Assembly (NCBI RefSeq): GCF_021129175.1
Contig: NZ_JAJOHV010000034.1
Location: forward strand, 1 to 32,450
Reading direction: 5' to 3'
Source of the DNA: Chromobacterium piscinae
GTDB taxonomy: Bacteria; Pseudomonadota; Gammaproteobacteria; Burkholderiales; Chromobacteriaceae
DNA: 32,450 nucleotides
Both the position numbers and the translations under genes were made by a program. Of this stretch, positions 25,520-32,238 are shown piece by piece. Position 1 is the first letter of the stretch; every line of letters begins with the position of its first letter. Under the pieces are notes generated by a model that was not told the origin of the DNA, ran no database searches, and was given only the letters and a program-made list of their open reading frames with translations.

Positions 25520-25543
25520 CAATGATTAGCAGTCAAATCATTG
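25520..25543. promoter_or_regulatory. Inverted repeat CAATGATT...AATCATTG
   Basis: Perfect eight-base arms (25520-25527, 25536-25543) with an eight-base spacer, in a mid-GC stretch between repeat B and the structured leader. A possible operator for the downstream transcript. Confidence 0.3.
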
Positions 25544-25684
25544 ATTACGCAGCAATACTTAGCACATTGACATGTAGATGGAGGCGGATTAGCGTGAGGG
25601 TTCTCTCAAAGCTCCAGCTGCACCCGCCCAGTTCTGGCGGTATCATTACGCCTTCTTTCTAGGCGTGCATTCGCACGTCGCAAG

Positions 25685-25760
25685 AGATCAAGGGGGGTGT
25701 CGGGTATCCGCAAGGACCCGGACGGCCTGGAGCCGTTGAGAGCGCCCCCACCCCGATACG
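25685..25760 (+). ncRNA. Structured leader, possible three-way junction
   Basis: GGGGTG (within 25692-25699) can pair with CACCCC (25749-25754). Inside are two hairpins: GGGTATCC-GCAA-GGACCC (25702-25719, GNRA tetraloop, two-base bulge) and ACGGC-CTGGA-GCCGT (25722-25736). This would give a compact three-stem RNA just upstream of the 32-codon ORF and the BRO-N-like gene. It matches no riboswitch class I recognise. A cis-regulatory role is inferred from position only. Confidence 0.4.
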
Positions 25761-25795
25761 GTGGAACCCTCTCTCAAACTCTCCAGGAGGCCATC

Positions 25796-25894
25796 ATGGC
25801 CATGATCAATCGTACTGCTGCGACACTTCTTCTCATCGGTTCACCCCTAGCTTGCTCCCAAGTAGCCCATTCACTTGCGGAGGCCCAGCCATGA
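25796..25894 (+). CDS. 32-residue leader or lipoprotein-like peptide, coupled to the BRO-N-like gene
   Basis: The ATG at 25796 has a perfect AGGAGG five bases ahead, a better site than most genes here. The peptide begins MAMINRTAATLLLIGSPLAC and ends SLAEAQP; the stretch L-A-C after a hydrophobic run resembles a short lipoprotein signal. Its TGA overlaps the ATG of the next gene (ATGA at 25891-25894), so the two are probably translationally coupled. It may be a leader peptide controlling the downstream gene, or a small exported peptide. Confidence 0.5.
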   Translation: MAMINRTAATLLLIGSPLACSQVAHSLAEAQP

Positions 25895-26559
25895 ACCACC
25901 ACCTCGACCTCTCCGTAAACCTCCCCCTCCGCCTCGACTACGCCAAGAACTTCCCGCTGCGCGTCATCCGCCGCGAGGAGGGCTTCTGGTTTGTCGCCGC
26001 CGAAATCGCCGCTTCGATGAAGCAGGAAGTGGAAGATCTGCTGGCAACGCTGGAGCAACCGGCTGGCCGCCTGTTGCTGCTAGCCGGGGAAGATGAACCG
26101 GTGCTGTGCTTGTCCGAAGGCGAGCTGGACGAGGTGGTCAGGAGGATCAAGAAACCCGGCGCGCGGCGGTTGCGGCGCTGGTGGCAGGAGGAGACGCGGC
26201 CGGCTTTGCTGCATGAAGGCGGGCCGGCCACCACGGCGGAGAGCCTGCATCTGGCGCTGGCCTTGGCCGCCGAGGCGGCGCAGCAGGTGGGGCGGGCGGT
26301 GATGGAGGCGGTGCTGCGCGGCCCTGGGCCTTGGCAGCATTCGCGCTGGGTGGTGGCGCTGGATTACGAGCGCCACAACAAACAGCGCTGGCCGCACGGC
26401 AAGCTGATCGGCCTCACCAGCTCCGTCGCCACGCTGGAAGGCTTGGCGGAGCTGATCGCCGAACCGGGCAGGATGCCGGTGAACAATACCGACCTGGTCA
26501 AACTGGCTTCCGCCTGCCATTTACGGCTGGCGGAGAGGATGGGACGGATCGCCGGTTGA
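25891..26559 (+). CDS. BRO-N-like (phage antirepressor-type) protein
   Basis: A 222-residue basic protein. Residues 20-80 (FPLRVIRREEGFWFVAAEIAASMK, then LCLSEGELDEVVRRIKKPGARRLRRWW) resemble the BRO-N/P22 antirepressor N-terminal domain, with F-W-x-A-x-x-I and a basic helix ending R-R-W-W. The second half has alanine-rich helices and no domain I know. BRO-N proteins bind DNA and are frequent in phages and accessory regions; function here is unknown. GGAGG lies seven bases before the ATG at 25891, and the start overlaps the preceding small ORF. The last 46 bases of the gene are duplicated 414 bases downstream. Confidence 0.55.
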   Translation: MNHHLDLSVNLPLRLDYAKNFPLRVIRREEGFWFVAAEIAASMKQEVEDLLATLEQPAGRLLLLAGEDEPVLCLSEGELDEVVRRIKKPGARRLRRWWQEETRPALLHEGGPATTAESLHLALALAAEAAQQVGRAVMEAVLRGPGPWQHSRWVVALDYERHNKQRWPHGKLIGLTSSVATLEGLAELIAEPGRMPVNNTDLVKLASACHLRLAERMGRIAG

Positions 26560-26567
26560 TCCAGCAG

Positions 26568-26599
26568 GAGCGCGATGCCGAAACGGGTCGCGCTTTTTT
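26568..26599 (+). terminator. Rho-independent terminator of the BRO-N-like gene
   Basis: AGCGCGA (26569-26575) pairs with TCGCGCT (26588-26594), with an inner CCG-AAA-CGG, followed by six T. It is duplicated at 26982-27013. Confidence 0.85.
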
Positions 26600-26640
26600 A
26601 TTGGCTTTATGGCAAACGCTCAATCGATAGCCACCGTGTC

Positions 26641-26926
26641 CCCCCTTCAGCGCGCGCCGGTCAAAAATCGCCCAGCCAGGTTTTAAGCCGCCGCCTGTTT
26701 GAGCGGGGCGACGTTAGCGCCCCGCGAGTTCGGCGGCGCCTGGCTGGGTGGTTTTTGAGCGGGGTTTCGCGCGCTGTGGGGCGGCCTGGGGTTGAAAGGG
26801 GGCTGGCCGCGCAGCCCCCTTTCCCGTCCGACGGGCGGAACCGGCATCAAAATCCATCGTCCGCACAGCGGACACCGCCCCCCCCCCAAGCGGTGCGTCG
26901 CCCCTTTGGGGTGACGCACCCTACCC
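26641..26926 (+). repeat. Multi-hairpin intergenic repeat, copy C
   Basis: About 286 bases. The outer stem is TCAAAAATCGCCCAGCCAGG (26661-26680) with CCTGGCTGGGTGGTTTTTGA (26739-26758), 20 pairs including two G-T wobbles. Its sequence is wholly unlike the CATTCCCAA stem of copies A, B and D, yet both arms are replaced together. Inner stem GCGGGGCG/CGCCCCGC (26703-26710, 26718-26725) has the same ACGTTAG loop. Then GAAAGGGGGCTG (26794-26805) pairs with CAGCCCCCTTTC (26812-26823), followed by CGTCCGC/GCGGAC and GGTGCGTC/GACGCACC hairpins. Confidence 0.88.
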
Positions 26927-26927
26927 G

Positions 26928-26973
26928 CTGCCATTTGCGGCTGGCGGAGCGGATGGGACGGATCGCCGGTTGA
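26928..26973 (+). pseudogene. Duplicated C-terminal fragment of the BRO-N-like gene
   Basis: These 46 bases repeat the end of the BRO-N-like gene (26514-26559) with two differences and would encode CHLRLAERMGRIAG and the stop. It has no start of its own and is a by-product of a tandem duplication that also copied the terminator and the repeat. Confidence 0.8.
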
Positions 26974-26981
26974 TCCAGCAG

Positions 26982-27013
26982 GAGCGCGATGCCAAAACGG
27001 GTCGCGCTTTTTT
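26982..27013 (+). terminator. Duplicate terminator
   Basis: AGCGCGA...TCGCGCT followed by T residues, a copy of the terminator at 26568-26599 with one base changed in the loop. Confidence 0.75.
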
Positions 27014-27055
27014 ATTGGCTTTATGGCAAACGCTCAACCGATAGCCACCCTGTCC

Positions 27056-27340
27056 CCCCATCAGCGCGCGCCGGCTTCAAAGCCATTCCCAATGGTTTTA
27101 AGACGCCGGTTGTTCGACGCGGGGCGACGTTAGCGCCCCGCTAGTTCCGGCGGCTCCTTGGGAATGGGTTTGGAGACGGGGCTTCGCCGCGCTGCTGGGG
27201 TCGCCTAGGGTTGCAAGGGGGCTGGCGACACAGCCCCCTTGCCTGCCTGGCGGGCAGCCCCGCCATGAAAACCATCATCCGCGCAGCGGACACAACACCC
27301 AAAACGGTGCGTCGCCCCTATGGGGTGACGCACCCTACCC
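27056..27340 (+). repeat. Multi-hairpin intergenic repeat, copy D
   Basis: About 285 bases starting CCCCATCAGCGCGCGCC. Outer stem CCATTCCCAA (27083-27092) pairs with TTGGGAATGG (27158-27167). Middle stem CGCCGG pairs with CCGGCG. Inner stem GCGGGGCG (27119-27126) pairs with CGCCCCGC (27134-27141) around ACGTTAG. Next hairpin GCAAGGGGGCTG (27213-27224) pairs with CAGCCCCCTTGC (27231-27242). CTGCC/GGCAG, TCCGC/GCGGA and GGTGCGTCGCCCC/GGGGTGACGCACC hairpins follow. It ends in CCCTACCC like copy C. Confidence 0.88.
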
Positions 27341-27558
27341 GGACAGCCCCCCCTGCCTGGCGGGCAGCCCCGCCGTGAAAATCATTCGTCCGCACAGCGG
27401 ACACCGCACCCAAAACGGTGCGTCGCCCCGGCGGGGGGACGCACCCTACCCGGACAGCCTCCCTGCCTGGCGGGCAGCCCCGCCATGAAAATCATCATCC
27501 GCGCAGCGGACACCGCACCCCAAACGGTGCGTCGCCCCGGCGGGGGGACGCACCCTAC
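27242..27558 (+). repeat. Three tandem units of about 110 bp from the 3' part of the repeat
   Basis: Units begin at 27242, 27352 and 27462, each with CCTGCCTGGCGGGCAG, then GCCATGAAAA- or GCCGTGAAAA-like sequence, a TCCGC/GCGGA hairpin and a terminal GGTGCGTC hairpin. The first unit is the end of copy D. The last ends three bases before the stop of the DUF2867 gene, so it also sits where a terminator for that gene would be expected. Confidence 0.88.
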
Positions 27559-27561
27559 GCC

Positions 27562-28056
27562 TCATCCCAATGCCGCCGCCATCCGCCTCATGCTCGCCGC
27601 CACAATCGCATGATGAAACGGCGTCACCACCGTCAGATACGTCCTCCCCAACAAATTATGCGTCCGCACCAGCGTGCTCACCTCCAGCCGCTCCGGCCGC
27701 CACTGCAACACCACCCGGAAATCCAGATGGCGGTCGTCTTCGCCAAGCACCGCGACATGCTCTCCCAGATGCAACACGCGGAACACGCCCAGCTGCTGGC
27801 CCACATGATATGGCTCAACCGAAGAGGAAGCGGGTCGGGCGGTTTTCAGGCCCAGCGGCGACACCAGCCGGTCGCGCAGCCGCATCAGCGCGCGGGCCCA
27901 GGGCGGCATCGTGGCGGAGAAGACGCGCAACAAGCTGGCTGCGTCGGCCGTCGGCGCGCCGGGCGGCAGCGGGACGCTGCGGCGGTCCTGCCAGGGATAG
28001 CGGCCGGTTTCCTGGACTAGCAGCGGAATGTCGGAAAAATCGTATTGGGCAGACAC
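27562..28056 (-). CDS. DUF2867 domain-containing protein
   Basis: About 164 residues, matching the DUF2867 pattern (EPYHVGQQLGVFRVLHLGEHVAVLGEDDRHLDFRVV, then LVRTHNLLGRTYLTVVTPFHHAIV near the C-terminus). Function is unknown; the fold may resemble START/SRPBCC-like ligand-binding proteins, which is an inference. GTG at 28056 is chosen because GGGAGAGG lies four to ten bases ahead; an ATG at 28128 would add 24 unconserved residues and nearly overlap the upstream gene. It lies 75 bases after the AraC-type gene on the same strand, so it is probably in the same operon. The end abuts the tandem repeat. Confidence 0.72.
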   Translation of the reverse strand: MSAQYDFSDIPLLVQETGRYPWQDRRSVPLPPGAPTADAASLLRVFSATMPPWARALMRLRDRLVSPLGLKTARPASSSVEPYHVGQQLGVFRVLHLGEHVAVLGEDDRHLDFRVVLQWRPERLEVSTLVRTHNLLGRTYLTVVTPFHHAIVAASMRRMAAALG

Positions 28057-28131
28057 GGGCCTCTCCCGATGTGGCGATGGCCGCAGCATGCCCAACGGCG
28101 GCGGGGCCGTCTTGAAGCGAAACGACACGCG

Positions 28132-28956
28132 TCAGCCGCGCAAACCGGGCTCGGCGCACATCCGCAGGATCACCGCCCTAGGCAAGCGGTACAAGTGCAG
28201 CGCCGGGTCATCGCCCAGGCCATCGACATAGGCCGAAGGCGTGCGTCCGGCGTAGCGGACGAAATCGCGGTGCAGATGGGCTTGGTCGGCGTAGCCGGCG
28301 GTGGCGGCCATGTCGGCCCAGTCGGGCGACGGCGTCCAGCGAGTGTTCAACAGCAGACGGTTCAGCCGCGCCTGCGGCCGGAGAGCGCGCAGGCTCTGGC
28401 CAGCGCTGGCGTGGAAGCGGCGCTCGAATTGCCTGAGGCTGAGGCCGAAATGCGCGGCCAGCTCGCCGGCGCTGCGCCGGGGCCAATCGGACGGCAACGC
28501 CAGCGTGGGCGTGCGGTGGCCGTGCCAGCCGGCTAGACGACGCAGCAGCGCCTCCGCCTGCGGGCGCAAGGCATCGCCGGCGGCATCGACCAGCGGCGAC
28601 AGCCAAGCCGGCGGCAGCAGCCGGTCCAGCGGCAGATAGGCGTCGAATATCTCGCCGGCGGCGATGCCGAACAGACGCGGCAGTTGGCCGGGCTTGAGCC
28701 AGGCCATCAGGATGCGCGCGCCGGGCGACGCCGTGGCCAGCCTCACGCCGGCGCAGCCACCCAACAGGCCGGCCGGCGCCGGCGTGCCGCCGTGGTCCAA
28801 GCGGATCTCGCCGCCGGTGACGAACAGCAGCATAGGGTGCAAGGTTGCCGGCAGCAGCAGCGGGCCACCGGGCAACACAAGGTCCAGCATGTCGCCCAGC
28901 AGCGTGTCCAGACCGGGCGGCGGCGGATAGAGAACGGGGAGCGGCGGGTGGGTCAT
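28132..28956 (-). CDS. AraC-family transcriptional regulator
   Basis: A 274-residue regulator. The N-terminal 150 residues are a poorly conserved sensor region with a proline-rich start. The C-terminal ~95 residues form the double helix-turn-helix: RRSAGELAAHFGLSLRQFERRFHASAGQS and WADMAATAGYADQAHLHRDFVRYAGRTPSAY. The target is unknown, though the DUF2867 gene in the same orientation is the likely partner. The ATG at 28956 is the first in a frame that is shared with the terminator-separated pepP gene upstream. The inducer cannot be told. Confidence 0.82.
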   Translation of the reverse strand: MTHPPLPVLYPPPPGLDTLLGDMLDLVLPGGPLLLPATLHPMLLFVTGGEIRLDHGGTPAPAGLLGGCAGVRLATASPGARILMAWLKPGQLPRLFGIAAGEIFDAYLPLDRLLPPAWLSPLVDAAGDALRPQAEALLRRLAGWHGHRTPTLALPSDWPRRSAGELAAHFGLSLRQFERRFHASAGQSLRALRPQARLNRLLLNTRWTPSPDWADMAATAGYADQAHLHRDFVRYAGRTPSAYVDGLGDDPALHLYRLPRAVILRMCAEPGLRG

Positions 28957-29033
28957 GGCGGACCGGCGCGAAATAGACTGTCGTCATTGTGTCGCCGCCG
29001 CCGCCGGCCGGTCAATCCGGGCGATGGATGCGA

Positions 29034-29059
29034 AAACGCCCCGCGCGAGCGGGGCGTTT
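29034..29059 (-). terminator. Rho-independent terminator of the pepP-type gene
   Basis: AAACGCCCCGC (29034-29044) pairs perfectly with GCGGGGCGTTT (29049-29059); on the minus strand it ends in TTTT. It lies 21 bases after the aminopeptidase stop. Confidence 0.85.
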
Positions 29060-29080
29060 CATGCTGCGGAACCGGCTGGC

Positions 29081-30469
29081 TTATACGGCCATCACCGCTT
29101 CCACCTCGTCCACTGTCTTTGGGATCGGCTCGCCCAGCACGCGGCTGCCGTCCTCGGTCACCAACACGTTGTCCTCGATGCGGATGCCGCCGAAGTCGGC
29201 GTATTCGCGGAACTTGGCGAAATTGATGTACTGGCTGTGGCGGCCTTCCTTCTCCCAAGCTTCGATCAGCGCCGGAATGAAGTAGACGCCCGGCTCCACG
29301 GTCAGCACCATGCCGGCCTTCAGCGTCTTGCCCAGGCGCAGATAGCCCAGGCCGAACAGCTTGCTGCGCTCGGTGCCGTCGCCGTAGCCCACCAGGTCTT
29401 CGCCCAGCGCTTCCATATCGTGCACGTCCATGCCGATCTGGTGGCCCAGCCCATGCGGGAAGGCGATGGCGTAGGCGCCGGATTCGACGATCGCGTCCAC
29501 ATCGCCGCTGAAGAAGCCCAGCGCGGCCATCCGCTCCACCATCACGGCGGCGGACAGCTTGTGGATGTCCTGGTATTTGACGCCTGGCTTGACCGCGGCG
29601 ATGGCGGCTTCCTGCATCTCCAGCACGATGTCGTACAGTTCGCGCTGGCGGGTGGAGAACTTGCCGCCCACCGGGAAGGTGCGGGTGATGTCGCTGGCGT
29701 AGCCGCCGCCGCTGGCGCAGCCGGTGTCGTTCAGCACCAGGTCGCCCTGCTGCAGCACGTGGTCGTGGTGGTGGTTGTGCAGCACTTCACCGCGCTTGGA
29801 GAAGATCGACGGGTAGGCCAGCTGCCAGTCGTGGCGGCGCATGATGCCTTCCATGATGCCCACCACCTGGTATTCCACCACGCCGGGCTTGGCGTTTTGC
29901 ATCGCGGCGATGTGCATCGCGTGGGTGACGCCCAGCGCGGCTTCCATTTCGGCGATCTCTTCCGCGCCCTTGATCTCGCGCAGCGCCACCACCGCGCGGG
30001 TCAGTTGGGGACAGAAGCCTTCCTTCACCTGGGCCGGATGGGTGTCCAGCAGGCGGCCCATCTCGATCAGCGTCTCGCCGCGGTAAGGCGCCAGGTAGCG
30101 CACTGGACGGCCGGCGGCGCGGGCCTCGGCCACCACTTGCGCCAGCTCGGCGTACGGACGGCTGCGCGAGAGCGAGACCTTGGCGGCGCGCTCGGCCAGG
30201 GACGGCAGCGGGCCGGTCCAGACGATGTCGGCCACGTCCGGATCATTGCCGAACAACGTCGCCTCGCCGCTGTCGGCGTCGATCGCGCCGGCCAGGCCCG
30301 GCTCGTTCAGGCCGAAGAAGTAGCGGAAGCTGGAGTCCTGCACGAAGGGCAGGGTGTTGTCGTGGTAATTCATCGGCGAGTCGACGTTGCCGACGAACAG
30401 CAGCAGGCCGGACAGGCCGGACGCTTGCAGGCCGGCGCGGCGCTGGGCGTAGACGGAAGGGGCGAACAT
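29081..30469 (-). CDS. pepP: Xaa-Pro aminopeptidase (aminopeptidase P, M24B)
   Basis: A 462-residue cytosolic dimetal peptidase that removes the N-terminal residue before proline. Residues 1-130 are the AMP_N domain (FVGNVDSPMNYHDNTLPFVQDSSFRYFFGLNEPG). The pita-bread catalytic domain follows, with the metal ligands in VLNDTGCASGGGYASDITRTFP (two Asp), HGLGHQIGMDVHD (His), LTVEPGVYF (Glu) and GGIRIEDN (Glu). The length is usual. A strong ribosome binding site AAGGAG precedes the ATG. It is separate from ubiH/visC genes that neighbour pepP in other bacteria. Confidence 0.92.
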   Translation of the reverse strand: MFAPSVYAQRRAGLQASGLSGLLLFVGNVDSPMNYHDNTLPFVQDSSFRYFFGLNEPGLAGAIDADSGEATLFGNDPDVADIVWTGPLPSLAERAAKVSLSRSRPYAELAQVVAEARAAGRPVRYLAPYRGETLIEMGRLLDTHPAQVKEGFCPQLTRAVVALREIKGAEEIAEMEAALGVTHAMHIAAMQNAKPGVVEYQVVGIMEGIMRRHDWQLAYPSIFSKRGEVLHNHHHDHVLQQGDLVLNDTGCASGGGYASDITRTFPVGGKFSTRQRELYDIVLEMQEAAIAAVKPGVKYQDIHKLSAAVMVERMAALGFFSGDVDAIVESGAYAIAFPHGLGHQIGMDVHDMEALGEDLVGYGDGTERSKLFGLGYLRLGKTLKAGMVLTVEPGVYFIPALIEAWEKEGRHSQYINFAKFREYADFGGIRIEDNVLVTEDGSRVLGEPIPKTVDEVEAVMAV

Positions 30470-30566
30470 GTTTTCTCCTTTTGCCGCATGCCGGCGGGAG
30501 GCGCCGCTGCGGGTATATTCAACCGCCTAAGTTATCATGCGCGGCCCCCGCCGGCCAGCCGCGGCC

Positions 30567-31772
30567 TCAGCGCGCCGGCGCCTCCACTGCCTTTTCCGGC
30601 GCGGGTTTGACCGGGCTCAGCAGCCGACACAGCAGGCCGCCGGCCAGCATCGCCCATAAGGGCGCGCCCAGGCCGGCGAAGCTGACGCCGGAGGCCGCCA
30701 CCACGAAGGTGAGCAACGCCGACTCCCTATGCTCGGCATCGGCCAGCGCCGCGCCCAGCGACGACGCCAGCGTGCCGAACAGCGCCAGGCCGGCCGCCGT
30801 CACCAGCAAGGGCTTGGGCAAGGCCAGCGCCAGCGCCGCCAGCGCGCCGCCCATCACGCCCATGACGATGTAGATCAGCCCGCAGAACACGCCGGCCACA
30901 TAGCGGCGGCTGCGGTCCGGATGCGCTTCCGGCCCGGTGCAGATGGCGGCGATGATGGCCGCCAGCGTGACGCCGTGGCCGCCGAACGGCGCGGTGAGCA
31001 TCGATGCCAGGCCCAGCGCGGTCACCGGCGAGCGCGCCGGCACCTGGTAGCCGAAGGCGCGCAGCACCGCCATGCCGGGCAAGAATTGGCTAGTCAGCGC
31101 CAGCAGCGCCAGCGGCAGGGCCAGATTGACGAAAGCGGACCACGACCAGGCCGGCCAGGTGAACAACGGCGCGGCGACGGCATGCAACGACGCGGCCGCC
31201 GGCGCATGCAACTCGCCGGCGGACAAGACCGCGCCCGCCGCGATGGCGGCCAGCAGCGCCCAGCGCGGAAACCAGCGGCGGCCGATGAAGAACAGCGCCG
31301 CCATCGCCAGCACCAAGCCCAGATGGCCCGTCGCCTCGGCCACCACTTCGCCGACGAAATGAAACAGGATGCCGGCCAGCAAGGCCGCCGCCAGCGCCGG
31401 CGGGAACAGCGCCATCAGCCGGTCGAACAAGCCGCTGACGCCCACCAACGTGACGATGGCGGCGGCGGCGAGGAAGGCGCCCACCGCCTCCGGGTACGGC
31501 ACGCCGGGCAAGCCAGCCAGCAGCAGCGCCGCGCCCGGCGTGCTCCAGGCGGCGATCACCGGCGTTTTCCAGCGCAGGCTCAGCCACAAGCCGGCCGCGC
31601 CGGAGCCGATGGACACCGCCCATACCCAGGACGCCAGCTGCCCCTGCGACAGCCCGGCCGACTGGGCGGCGTGGACGATGATCAGAAACGGCCCGGAAAA
31701 GCCGACCAGCAAGGCCAAAACGGCGGCCAGCAAGGCGGAGGGGGCGGCGTCGCGCCGCAAGGTTTGCCACAT
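30567..31772 (-). CDS. BenE-family benzoate/H+ symporter-like transporter
   Basis: A 401-residue inner membrane protein with about 11-12 hydrophobic helices and a short cytosolic tail. It matches the BenE family: N-terminal SALLAAVLALLVGFSGPFLIIVHAA, then AGLSQGQLASWVWAVSIGSG, and AAWSTPGAALLL with the WSTPG signature. Named members take up benzoate, but most genomes carry such genes without benzoate catabolism, and none is seen here, so the substrate is uncertain. The ATG at 31772 (MWQTLRRD) has AGGAG six bases ahead; an ATG at 31796 would extend it eight residues. Confidence 0.85.
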   Translation of the reverse strand: MWQTLRRDAAPSALLAAVLALLVGFSGPFLIIVHAAQSAGLSQGQLASWVWAVSIGSGAAGLWLSLRWKTPVIAAWSTPGAALLLAGLPGVPYPEAVGAFLAAAAIVTLVGVSGLFDRLMALFPPALAAALLAGILFHFVGEVVAEATGHLGLVLAMAALFFIGRRWFPRWALLAAIAAGAVLSAGELHAPAAASLHAVAAPLFTWPAWSWSAFVNLALPLALLALTSQFLPGMAVLRAFGYQVPARSPVTALGLASMLTAPFGGHGVTLAAIIAAICTGPEAHPDRSRRYVAGVFCGLIYIVMGVMGGALAALALALPKPLLVTAAGLALFGTLASSLGAALADAEHRESALLTFVVAASGVSFAGLGAPLWAMLAGGLLCRLLSPVKPAPEKAVEAPAR

Positions 31773-31904
31773 GGCGACTCTCCTGATGAAAACCAATGTC
31801 GCCAGCGTGCCACGGCCTGCGCGCCACGGACTCCCACAAGCGCGCCAAACAGTTTATGCTGGGCCGCATCTGTTCTATATAACAGCCATCCTCAGGAGCC
31901 CCGC

Positions 31905-32234
31905 ATGCAGCTGACCGGCATTCCCTTCGGCGTCACCGACTGGGCGGACGTCCCCGCCGACGAGCACCCCGGCGAACAGGGCCGCGCCTACTGGCGCACG
32001 CGCCAGCTCGGCGACATCCGGGTGCGGATGGTGGAGTACACGGCCGGCTACCTGGCCGACCACTGGTGCGAGAAGGGCCACATCCTGCTGTGCCTGGAGG
32101 GCGAGCTGCATACCGAGCTGGACGACGGCCGCGTCTTCGTCCTCACGTCCGGCATGAGCTACCAGGTGGCGGACCGGGCCGAGGCCCATCGCTCCCGCGC
32201 GCCGCAAGGCGCCAAGCTGTTCATCGTCGACTAA
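31905..32234 (+). CDS. DHCW-motif cupin-fold protein
   Basis: A 109-residue cytosolic protein of the single-domain cupin type. TAGYLADHWCEKGHILLCLEG is the family core, where D-H-W-C here replaces the usual D-H-C-W order, and ELDDGRVF, GMSYQVAD and AHRSRAPQGAKLFIVD complete the barrel. His residues in DHW and GH may bind a metal. Enzymatic function is unknown. The ATG has AGGAG seven bases ahead. The next gene starts four bases after its stop, so the two are likely co-transcribed and the GntR-type protein may regulate the pair. Confidence 0.82.
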   Translation: MQLTGIPFGVTDWADVPADEHPGEQGRAYWRTRQLGDIRVRMVEYTAGYLADHWCEKGHILLCLEGELHTELDDGRVFVLTSGMSYQVADRAEAHRSRAPQGAKLFIVD

Positions 32235-32238
32235 GCCC

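Noticed and set aside
25328-25529. Open frames on both strands through repeat copy B
   Set aside because: They run through hairpin arms that are shared with non-coding copies and have different frames in each copy; composition and covariation fit structure, not protein.
25685-25760. Retron msr-msd
   Set aside because: The leader is structured, but no reverse transcriptase gene is in the window and the pairing lacks the long msd stem and a1/a2 ends.
26575-26973. A 132-codon frame running across repeat copy C into the duplicated gene tail
   Set aside because: It joins terminator and repeat sequence to the out-of-place end of the BRO-N-like gene. No ribosome binding site and no homology in the middle; an artefact of the tandem duplication.
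26641-27340. Integron-type attC sites, because a small gene is followed by a hairpin element
   Set aside because: The RYYYAAC and GTTRRRY core sites are absent; GTTAGCG in the inner loop does not fit, and no integrase is present.
27242-27558. CRISPR array, because of regular repeats
   Set aside because: Units are 110 bp, nearly identical throughout and without unique spacers; no cas genes.
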